Positions 58,195 to 64,000 of a stretch of DNA of 64,000 bases are shown in pieces. The notes under the pieces were generated by a model. The model did no database searches. It was not told the DNA's origin and was given only the letters and a program-made list of their open reading frames with translations. Position numbers and translations under genes: made by a program. Each line of letters starts with the position of its first letter. Position 1 is the first letter of the stretch. Source of the DNA: Candidatus Nucleicultrix amoebiphila FS5 (GTDB lineage Bacteria; Pseudomonadota; Alphaproteobacteria; Caedimonadales; Nucleicultricaceae); the NCBI RefSeq assembly GCF_002117145.1, contig NZ_CP008743.1, positions 1,302,001 to 1,366,000 on the forward strand. The letters run 5' to 3'.

Positions 58195-58662
58195 TTAAAT
58201 GCAAAGCCATTGAGAAAAAATATCGAGTTTTGTTTGTGTGTAGTTCCAGCCAATTTTTTGTTGTTCTTGCTCATCATACGTATTTTCTATGAGATCAAGA
58301 ACAATGCCCTTTTCGACGTTAAGTGTCTCAACAGTTAAGTTTTTTAAAAGTAATGCTTTTTTATACCAATCATGGGCAGTGAGTTTTTCGTTCTCTAATA
58401 CCCAAATACTTCTTTCAATTAATTGATAGTTCAGGAGTATGTGTTTTTTGTTTATTTCATTGGAGATTTGAGCACTTAAAAAAGAATCAAATATATCGTC
58501 CTGAATATATTGATGAATGCGTAATCCAATTTTTAATTCATCGCACCATGCGATTCTTGATTCCTCATATTTTAAGTGACTGCCGTAAGCTTTATAATTG
58601 ACCTTGTTCAAGGTCTCGAATAATGAAGAATAATCTTCTCGTAGTCTTTTTAAAATAGACAT
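58195..58662 (-). CDS. Hemerythrin-like four-helix protein with degenerate metal ligands
   Basis: 155 residues. The order of helices fits the small alphaproteobacterial hemerythrin-like domains: start MSILKRLREDYSSLFETLNK (usual EDH...), DELKIGLRIHQYIQDDIFD (usual LxxHxxxEE), INKKHILLNYQLIERSIWVL (usual HHxxxxxIxxL), and LTVETLNVEKGIVLDLI (usual HVxxEE). Of the metal ligands only one His (in RIHQYIQDD) with an acidic partner is kept; the others are Tyr, Asn or absent. A di-iron centre is therefore unlikely. Fold call is inference by pattern; a purely unrelated helical protein is possible. Confidence 0.5.
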   Translation of the reverse strand: MSILKRLREDYSSLFETLNKVNYKAYGSHLKYEESRIAWCDELKIGLRIHQYIQDDIFDSFLSAQISNEINKKHILLNYQLIERSIWVLENEKLTAHDWYKKALLLKNLTVETLNVEKGIVLDLIENTYDEQEQQKIGWNYTQTKLDIFSQWLCI

Positions 58663-58792
58663 GGTTCACTCCCTCCTATTTACTGAAAATATGCGCGTTT
58701 GGGCGCTTTCTTTTTGTAACCTCGTGAGTAAATCGTACTTGTTATGGTGTTAAAAAATAAGGAGAAAAGGGGAATAAATTTCTCTGTTGAGA

Positions 58793-59518
58793 TTAATCAG
58801 AAGTCGGCAAGATAACGGCTTCAACCCAATAGTCTAAGGCTTTTAACAAAGAGTTCTCAAATTTTTCATATTCAAAAGATTTAGAAATATAGCCACTTGC
58901 AAAATTTTTATACGACTTAATGAGATCCATTTTATTCAAGCTATTTGTCATAACAAGCACTGGAATTTCTTGCATATCCCGATCTTGCTTAATTACCCTT
59001 AGAACATCGTGTCCACTAATGCCGGGGAGATGCAAATCTAACAAAATGATGTCCGGGCGAGGAAAAGGGTGCAGCTGTCTGTTTTTAAGAAAATCCAACA
59101 CATCTTCACCTGAATGCATCTGGTATATATTAAAAGCATCTTCAGTGTTGGAAAGTGCTTTGCGAACCAGATATTCATCACCAGGGTTATCTTCAACAAG
59201 CAAAAGATTCACAGATTTCTTTTTACTGCCAGTGATTAAATCTTTTGTATCGACTTTTTCATCAACATCGAGGGGTTGATACCCTTCAAAGAAGGAATTT
59301 GGATTGGTATTAAAGACATGGGCAAATTGATAAAGCATGCTTGCCGATATTTTGCTCTGTGCCTGCTCATATTTGTGAATTTGTTGATGGGATAAACTAA
59401 CACGACTTGCGAGATCGCTAAGTGTCCAATGTACCCTTTGTCTAAATTCCTTTAGTTTTCTTCCTAAGTACATATCAAGGTGATCTGTACTCTTTTCTGA
59501 CAAAAACTTATTGGTCAT
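58793..59518 (-). CDS. Response regulator with N-terminal XRE HTH and C-terminal receiver
   Basis: 241 residues. HTH at about 17-75 (LGRKLKEFRQRVHWTLSDLA, SRVSLSHQQIHKYEQAQSKI) of the XRE type. A short linker precedes a receiver domain at 104-230: VEDNPGDEYLVRKAL with acidic Glu109/Asp110, phosphorylation Asp161 in ILLDLHLPGISG, Thr191 in VLVMTNS, Lys213 in GYISKSF. Most response regulators have the receiver first; here the order is reversed, which means phosphorylation of the C-terminal domain must control the N-terminal HTH. The receiver is of the RcpA/hybrid-partner type. The PAS kinase gene 159 bases upstream (59677-60822) is the likely partner. Confidence 0.88.
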   Translation of the reverse strand: MTNKFLSEKSTDHLDMYLGRKLKEFRQRVHWTLSDLASRVSLSHQQIHKYEQAQSKISASMLYQFAHVFNTNPNSFFEGYQPLDVDEKVDTKDLITGSKKKSVNLLLVEDNPGDEYLVRKALSNTEDAFNIYQMHSGEDVLDFLKNRQLHPFPRPDIILLDLHLPGISGHDVLRVIKQDRDMQEIPVLVMTNSLNKMDLIKSYKNFASGYISKSFEYEKFENSLLKALDYWVEAVILPTSD

Positions 59519-59676
59519 TCTCTGTCCTTAGTTATGTTCAGCCCACTATAGGACTATTAAGATTTTAAAGTGCATTTTTATATTAGAAAAAGAATTTACT
59601 TTGCATCTTTTAGTGGAAAATAGTCACTTAACGTTGAAAATCAAGCCTGTCCGTATTGCTAAAATTTCAGAAACTT

Positions 59677-60822
59677 TTAAAAATCCTCTTTTCCCTTGGG
59701 AAGGGTAAAATAAAAAGTTGTTCCTTTGTTCAATTCTGATTCTCCCCACATTCTGCCTCCATGGCTCGCAATAATTTTTTTGCACTTATAAAGACCAAGA
59801 CCTAACCCATCACATTTTTTTTCTGGCGTTGCACGGTGGTAGGCTCGAAAAACCTTAGAAAGGTTAATTTTATTAATTCCGGGGCCATTATCTTGAAATG
59901 CCAGTGTCCAATGGTTTGAGTTCTCTTCAAAAAATATTTTAAGGATAGGAATTTTAGAATCGTTATAGTGAAGCGCATTGAGAACAAGGTTCTGTACCAC
60001 TTGATATATCAGTACTTTATCTGCAAAGATTTTGGGTAATTTCTCCCACGAGATTTTAGCGTTCTTAGCTTGAATGTCATCATTAAGAATAATCAAAAGG
60101 TTTTCTACAATGTCTGTCATCTCGAACCAAGTTTTAGAAATCTCCTCCTGGGAGTCATTGGAATACTGCAAGGTTTTGTGAATCAAGGTGCTCATATATT
60201 CAGCGTTTTTCATGATGACTTGATAATATTCTTGAGTCTTTCGATTATCGTTCAACAAGTTTTTGTGCAAAAGCTGAAGATAGTTAGACATCGTGCGCAA
60301 AGGTGCATGGAGATCATGAGCACAAGCATGAGCAAATTTGGAAAGACCATTGTTTGATTCATTAAGACGTCTCAACATTTGCCTTAAATTCTTTTCTGTT
60401 GTTTTTTGCTCAGTGATGCTTTCAGCATAAAGAATCAATCCACCAATTGTTTTATCTGCTTCATAAAGAGGGACGACTTCCCAGCGCCACCATTCTATAG
60501 ATCCATCTTTGCGATAAAATGGATCTTCATCACATTTAAGACTTTCTCCTTTTAAGCAACGCTGATGGATAAGTTTCCATTTTTTTGGCATATCTGGAAC
60601 GATGCTATACCAGTGATCTAAGGGTTTTATTTTGTCTTTTTGAAGAGGTGAATTTTCAAAAAAACGATCACTCGCAATAACAAAGCGTAGATCTTTATCA
60701 AAAACTACCATGGAGACAGGAAGAGTCTCAATAATTCTTCGCAATTTTTCATTGTGAAGATCTATCCCTTTCTTATAAGGAAACTTATTGTAAAGAATTT
60801 TGGGAGTACTTATTTTTGTCAT
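59677..60822 (-). CDS. PAS-domain sensor histidine kinase
   Basis: 381 residues, no membrane segments. PAS domain about 24-140 (ETLPVSMVVFDKDLRFVIAS, PFYRKDGSIEWWRWEVVPLY, LYAESITEQKTTEK). HisKA motif CAHDLHAPLRTMSNYLQLL with His169, N box LVLNALHYND, G1 DNGPGIN and G2 GLGLGLYKCKKI, ending with GTTFYFTLPKG. Complete cytoplasmic kinase. The PAS may bind a small ligand. Partner is probably the HTH-receiver protein just downstream, and the related kinase at 62281-63558 could feed into it as well. Confidence 0.92.
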   Translation of the reverse strand: MTKISTPKILYNKFPYKKGIDLHNEKLRRIIETLPVSMVVFDKDLRFVIASDRFFENSPLQKDKIKPLDHWYSIVPDMPKKWKLIHQRCLKGESLKCDEDPFYRKDGSIEWWRWEVVPLYEADKTIGGLILYAESITEQKTTEKNLRQMLRRLNESNNGLSKFAHACAHDLHAPLRTMSNYLQLLHKNLLNDNRKTQEYYQVIMKNAEYMSTLIHKTLQYSNDSQEEISKTWFEMTDIVENLLIILNDDIQAKNAKISWEKLPKIFADKVLIYQVVQNLVLNALHYNDSKIPILKIFFEENSNHWTLAFQDNGPGINKINLSKVFRAYHRATPEKKCDGLGLGLYKCKKIIASHGGRMWGESELNKGTTFYFTLPKGKEDF

Positions 60823-61220
60823 TTGTTCTCACTCTCAAAAATATTAAAGTGTTCCAATTCCTATCTAATTTTTAAGGTTTAATAGAAATTATTGGCATCT
60901 CTGTCAATGAGCAATTCATAGAATATGAAATTATATCAACCCGTGTAATTAACTGACCATTTTGTAACTCCCTCTGCCTCCTTAAGGTTATATCTTCTTC
61001 TATAAAGAATCATCTATGCATTTATTGCAGTGATTTGCTGATTTTTGTCCATTTTATAGTTTTTTTTGATTCCTAGATTAAGTTTAATGTAATGAGGTTA
61101 TTCAATAAAATAGAGAAGGTTTGATTTTCGCAGCCAGCATTACTCTGTCGAGGCCTTGCAAAACCAAACCATAATCCTGTCGAGATTTATTTGACATAGC
61201 GCTCTTATGTGTAAGGATAC
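60823..61220. other. Long AT-rich intergenic region
   Basis: About 398 bases between two minus-strand genes, with no long frame and no tRNA-like or rRNA-like pattern. It holds the promoter region of the kinase at 60822. A 31-codon frame (61197-61102 on the minus strand, MSNKSRQDYGLVLQGLDRVM...) has only a weak ribosome site and is not called. CTGTCGAG occurs twice at 61145 and 61177, a short direct repeat. Nothing else seen. Confidence 0.4.
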
Positions 61221-61685
61221 CTAATCAGCTGTACTATAGATATGCCAAGACCCATCTTTTTTCATATAAGCTGTGCCATGCACTTTTGTGAGTTTTCCAT
61301 CAATAACTACTCTGTGAGTATATTCACGGTAGCAAACACCTTTCCTAAGATGTTCAGGCGCTAATTTTTTTCTTTGGGGACAGTAAAAAGCTCTTCTTTG
61401 AGGGGTAGGCGAAATTCCTGTTGTTATTCTTCCTTCATTCTGGGGTTTCTGAGAAGTCTCATAACTGCTCCTCGCAATCTCTCCGCCCGCAAGAGCACCG
61501 ATCACTGCACCTACGCCGGCTGCAGCTATTTGTCCTGTGCCAGCACCAATTTGTGCTCCAATCAGAGCGCCTGCTGCTCCTCCAGTGATCTCGCCTCCTA
61601 TCTCACTTGCTCTTCTTTCCTGACAAGCGCTTACACTTATACTGATCAGCAAGAGTGATATAAATATGCGATTCTTCTTATTCAT
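61221..61685 (-). CDS. Glycine-zipper lipoprotein, rickettsial 17-kDa antigen-like
   Basis: 154 residues. Lipoprotein signal MNKKNRIFISLLLISISVSAC with Cys21 as lipidation site. Residues 28-70 are a glycine-zipper double helix (GGEITGGAAGALIGAQIG, GVGAVIGALAGGEIA). The C-terminal third has RKGVCYREYTHRVVIDGKLT and GTAYMKKDGSWHIYS, the pattern of the Rickettsia 17-kDa surface antigen and related RT0821-type proteins. It anchors in the outer membrane by lipid and likely helps envelope integrity. Distinct two-Cys C-terminal region (FYCPQRKK, GVCYRE). Single gene. Confidence 0.86.
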   Translation of the reverse strand: MNKKNRIFISLLLISISVSACQERRASEIGGEITGGAAGALIGAQIGAGTGQIAAAGVGAVIGALAGGEIARSSYETSQKPQNEGRITTGISPTPQRRAFYCPQRKKLAPEHLRKGVCYREYTHRVVIDGKLTKVHGTAYMKKDGSWHIYSTAD

Positions 61686-61763
61686 AGCCTATTCCTTCCG
61701 TAGATTATCTTTATAAAGTACAACGAAATAATATGGTGTTGTTATTGGGTCGCCTTGATTCCC

Positions 61764-61973
61764 TTACTTATAATTTGGGTGATTTGAAAAATATCTCTTC
61801 AAAAGGGCTTTTATTCTTCGAGAAATTTGTTTTTTATAAGCTTGCGTTATAGTAACCATGGGAGCCTCCACTGTTTCTAATAGATGAAACAACGCATTAC
61901 CATCTTCAGCTTGATACGGAAGGACTTGCTTGAAAAGTTTAATTAGAAACAACTTTTCAAATTTCTTAATCAA
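61764..61973 (-). CDS. Small Fis-like protein, divergent
   Basis: 69 residues from a TTG at 61973 with no good ribosome site. NALFHLLETVEAPMVTITQAY lines up with the Fis core ([20 protein letters not shown]), and KKQISRRIKALLKR occupies the place of the recognition region, where Fis has [20 protein letters not shown]. The glycine and NR-TLRKK signature are missing. Either a shortened, diverged Fis-type DNA-binding protein or the remnant of one. The frame is uninterrupted, but support is only by pattern. Confidence 0.35.
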   Translation of the reverse strand: MIKKFEKLFLIKLFKQVLPYQAEDGNALFHLLETVEAPMVTITQAYKKQISRRIKALLKRYFSNHPNYK

Positions 61974-62048
61974 TGCGTCTTATGCAAGATAAGGATGTGA
62001 AATGAATAATAAAAAATATACTTAACAGGCCAGTCTTAAGAGGAATAG

Positions 62049-62273
62049 ATGTCTATAAAAAACAAGCGATATTTATCATTAAGTCACAATATGATTGATA
62101 CAATTTCGTTATGCCTTGTTTTTCTGGGAATTGTTTTTTGGTTATGTCAGGGGCTATTTCATCTGGATATAGTTTCTGATTTGTTTAGTAGAGACAGTTT
62201 TTTATGTAAGCTTATTTATTTTTCAACGGGGTTTAGTGCAGTGAATATGTTGTATGTGAATTTTAGGGGATGA
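62049..62273 (+). CDS. DUF378-like small membrane protein
   Basis: 74 residues, GAGGAA 6 bases before the ATG at 62049. Two membrane segments: TISLCLVFLGIVFWLCQGLF and LIYFSTGFSAVNMLYVNF. The segment between (GLFHLDIVSDLFSRDSF) matches the DUF378 pattern GLFxFDLVAALFG, and KLIYFSTGFSAVNML matches RIIYVLVGLAALYLL. The family's function is unknown. Convergent with the kinase gene, 7 bases apart. Confidence 0.65.
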   Translation: MSIKNKRYLSLSHNMIDTISLCLVFLGIVFWLCQGLFHLDIVSDLFSRDSFLCKLIYFSTGFSAVNMLYVNFRG

Positions 62274-62280
62274 CATTAAG

Positions 62281-63558
62281 TCAAGCCTTAAGCTTTATAT
62301 AGAAAGTGGATCCTTTGTTTACTTTTGACTCTACCCATATATTACCTTGATGATAGTCAATAACTTTACGGCAAAAGGCTAGCCCCAAGCCTGATCCTCC
62401 CACGCTTCCCACATTCCCACGATAGAAGTTTGTAAAAATCTTTTCCTGATCATCCTCTTGTATGCCAATACCATTATCTTTTAAGGAAATTATGTGAAAG
62501 TTTTTTTTTCTTATAGAGTTTATGGTGATCTGAGGAGTGGTGTCGCAAAACTTCAAGGCGTTCATAATTAAGTTTTGAAAAGTTCTTTTTAAAAGAGCGC
62601 GATCCCCATAAATCTCAGGCAAATTCCTCGTCTCTATTTTCGCGTTTTTAGCAGTAATATCAGGGCTCAAATCCTTGAGAATTTCAAGGATAAGATCTTG
62701 TAATGAAAAAAGTTCTTTTTGCAGATTTTCTCTCTTTAACGTGGACATTTTTAAAGAATTTTGAATCAAAGACTTCATGTTGTCTAGGGCAGTGGATATA
62801 AATGAAATATACTTTTGTGCAGTTTTATCTAAGGTTTTTTTTTGATGCTTAACGAGGAGAGAAAAGAATATGCTGATTGTTCTGGTATAACTTTGTAAAT
62901 CATGGGGGCACATATATACAAAGCTTTCTAGATTTTCAGTTTTAGCTTTTAATATAGAGCAATTTATTTCCATATTTTTCTCTTTAGTTATATCTTCAAG
63001 GAAGAGCATAAGACCTCCTATTTTTTTAGGTGTTTCATGCCAAGGATGAATCTCCCAACGTAGCCAAAAAGTCTTATCTTCTATGATACATTTTTCATGT
63101 TCGCTTGTTAAAACGTTCCCCTTTAACCCCTTGTCAAATAAGCTTTTCCAGTAGTGTGGTCGATGCACAAAATCATCCAGCAAAGATGAGTTTTGAGTGT
63201 CGTTGCTCCTTAAGATGTTTTTCATGATCTTGTCCCACAGCGCGCTTTTTTCTATGTACTCTAGCTTATTATTCACTAAGGCTATGGCGACAGGCGCCTC
63301 TTCAACAAAGGCAATGAGGATGTTTCTGCTGAGTTTAAATAGGTTTTTGGTGTCTTCTTGACTTAATCTCTTTTGAGATGTTTTTTTCATGATGGAGCCA
63401 ACAGTTAAAGATAAAGGCTGCAGAAGAGCGAGCAACCTTACGTGATTTAAATCTTTATGTTTTGTATAATTCTTAAGGTTTTTTTTAAAAAAGCGTGTGA
63501 TAAAAGATTTGTTTTCGATGAGAGTCTTAAGTCTATTTTTAGTATTGAATGATTTCAT
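62281..63558 (-). CDS. PAS-like sensor histidine kinase with unusual H box
   Basis: 425 residues, cytosolic, paralogue of the kinase at 59677-60822. An N-terminal basic region (1-70), a PAS-like domain about 82-200 (LIAFVEEAPVAIALVNNKLE, WLRWEIHPWHETPKKIGGLM), then HisKA with His219 in MCPHDLQSYTRTISIFFSLL, and an ATPase domain with NLIMNALKF, DNGIGIQEDD and GGSGLGLAFCRKVI. The dimerisation box lacks the usual Pro-Leu after the His (HDLQSYT instead of HDLRxPL). The ATP-binding motifs are complete. Possibly a kinase that shares the HTH-receiver regulator, or acts mainly as phosphatase. Cannot be decided here. Confidence 0.88.
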   Translation of the reverse strand: MKSFNTKNRLKTLIENKSFITRFFKKNLKNYTKHKDLNHVRLLALLQPLSLTVGSIMKKTSQKRLSQEDTKNLFKLSRNILIAFVEEAPVAIALVNNKLEYIEKSALWDKIMKNILRSNDTQNSSLLDDFVHRPHYWKSLFDKGLKGNVLTSEHEKCIIEDKTFWLRWEIHPWHETPKKIGGLMLFLEDITKEKNMEINCSILKAKTENLESFVYMCPHDLQSYTRTISIFFSLLVKHQKKTLDKTAQKYISFISTALDNMKSLIQNSLKMSTLKRENLQKELFSLQDLILEILKDLSPDITAKNAKIETRNLPEIYGDRALLKRTFQNLIMNALKFCDTTPQITINSIRKKNFHIISLKDNGIGIQEDDQEKIFTNFYRGNVGSVGGSGLGLAFCRKVIDYHQGNIWVESKVNKGSTFYIKLKA

Positions 63559-63695
63559 CTGCGTCTCCCTAAGAATAGAAGAAACGATAGAAAATCCTAA
63601 GTTAAGTTGAAAAATGAGGAAAATTTAAATTATCTCAATATCTTTAATTAACACGCCTGGTTGCTAATACTATCTTCGACATCCGACAATCCTTT

Positions 63696-64000
63696 TCACG
63701 GGTATAAAAATATAAAAATTCCAAAGGAAGCGTAAAATATTATGAATAAGTAGGGGATGATGGTTTCTTTCGTCGTTAAAGACCTTTTGCCTTTTTGACG
63801 ACCTGTTTGTAAAATAAGAATGGTAAAAAGTCGAAAAGGAAAGAATTTCTCAATTTCCAGAAGTAATCTGTTTCTGATGTCTATCGTTTTTTTTATAGTG
63901 CCAAGATAACTGATCCAGGACACACACAAAATAATGCCCAACGCAATCATACCCCAAAGGACGAGGGGTTTATGGTAGGAATCAACACTTTGATTATCCC
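63696..64000 (-). CDS. RipA-family-like membrane protein, N-terminus cut by window edge
   Basis: The frame is open through the right edge; the ATG at 63950 is internal to it (DNQSVDSYHKPLVLWGMIAL reads in frame from the edge). About 101 codons visible. A membrane helix (LVLWGMIALGIILCVSWISY) is followed by TIKKTIDIRNRLLLEIEKFF and PFRLF, which matches the RipA-type octameric membrane protein pattern of helix, LN..KF..I.ELE..LP. The end (ETIIPYLFIIFYASFGIFIF) is another helix, longer than in RipA proteins I know. Read from the right, its first half is missing, so the family call is tentative. Confidence 0.5.
   Translation of the reverse strand, partial: DNQSVDSYHKPLVLWGMIALGIILCVSWISYLGTIKKTIDIRNRLLLEIEKFFPFRLFTILILQTGRQKGKRSLTTKETIIPYLFIIFYASFGIFIFLYP

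Noticed and set aside
61102-61197. 31-codon frame MSNKSRQDYGLVLQGLDRVM...
   Set aside because: Weak ribosome site, no terminator and no family; may be a remnant only.

Overview
The window is AT-rich bacterial DNA with dense, mostly operonic genes. It looks like an alphaproteobacterium that lives with or inside a eukaryotic host, in the style of Holosporales or Rickettsiales. The hints are a rickettsial-17-kDa-type glycine-zipper lipoprotein, a host-attachment family protein, many signal-peptide proteins with no recognisable family, several decayed genes, and one REP-like palindromic repeat cluster. This placement is an inference from gene content; there is no rRNA or other phylogenetic marker in the window.

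Left part (1 to 21 kb). A trypsin-like exported protease runs off the left edge. Next are two tandem paralogous secreted proteins that combine basic, NLS-like stretches with several hydrophobic-acidic motifs resembling eukaryotic SUMO-interacting motifs. Then come OsmC, a streptomycin-6-kinase-like phosphotransferase, a GNAT acetyltransferase and an O-antigen ligase. After a bidirectional terminator there is another secreted protein, a RhlE-like DEAD-box helicase with motif DEMD and a repetitive basic tail, a GNAT gene broken by one in-frame stop, an unknown exported protein, the ABC-F ATPase Uup, and an APC-type amino-acid permease behind a leader with a possible 20-codon regulatory peptide. 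From 16.5 to 20 kb lies a small island of exported proteins (an Rpn/PD-(D/E)XK nuclease with a signal peptide, a WG-repeat protein, a His- and Cys-rich small protein, one unknown). Inverted repeats sit in their leaders, two of them over the ribosome binding site. It ends with a decayed mobile mystery protein A/B pair.

Central part (21.2 to 55.8 kb). About thirty genes all lie on the minus strand with overlaps or short gaps, and form one large surface-glycan locus. It starts with a PglK-like ABC flippase. It holds a nonulosonic (legionaminic-type) acid pathway: a CBS-linked nucleotidyltransferase, NeuC, a LegC-type aminotransferase, a NeuD-type acetyltransferase, NeuB and a CMP-sugar synthetase. 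It also holds a WbpG-type amidotransferase with its own HisH and HisF, which points to an acetamidino group. A second half carries another CMP-transferase-like gene with dehydrogenase, aminotransferase, HAD and 6-phosphogluconolactonase-like genes. Seven methyltransferases, several transferases and a UDP-glucuronate decarboxylase complete it. The product is presumably a heavily modified sugar chain flipped across the inner membrane. The O-antigen ligase at 6.3 to 7.5 kb could attach it to lipid A-core.

Right part (56 to 64 kb). Small stress and sensing genes: a host-attachment family protein, a SemiSWEET-like transporter, a hemerythrin-like protein that has lost most metal ligands, a two-component pair whose regulator has an N-terminal XRE HTH and a C-terminal receiver, a second PAS histidine kinase, the glycine-zipper lipoprotein, a Fis-like small protein, a DUF378-like membrane protein and a RipA-like membrane protein cut by the right edge.
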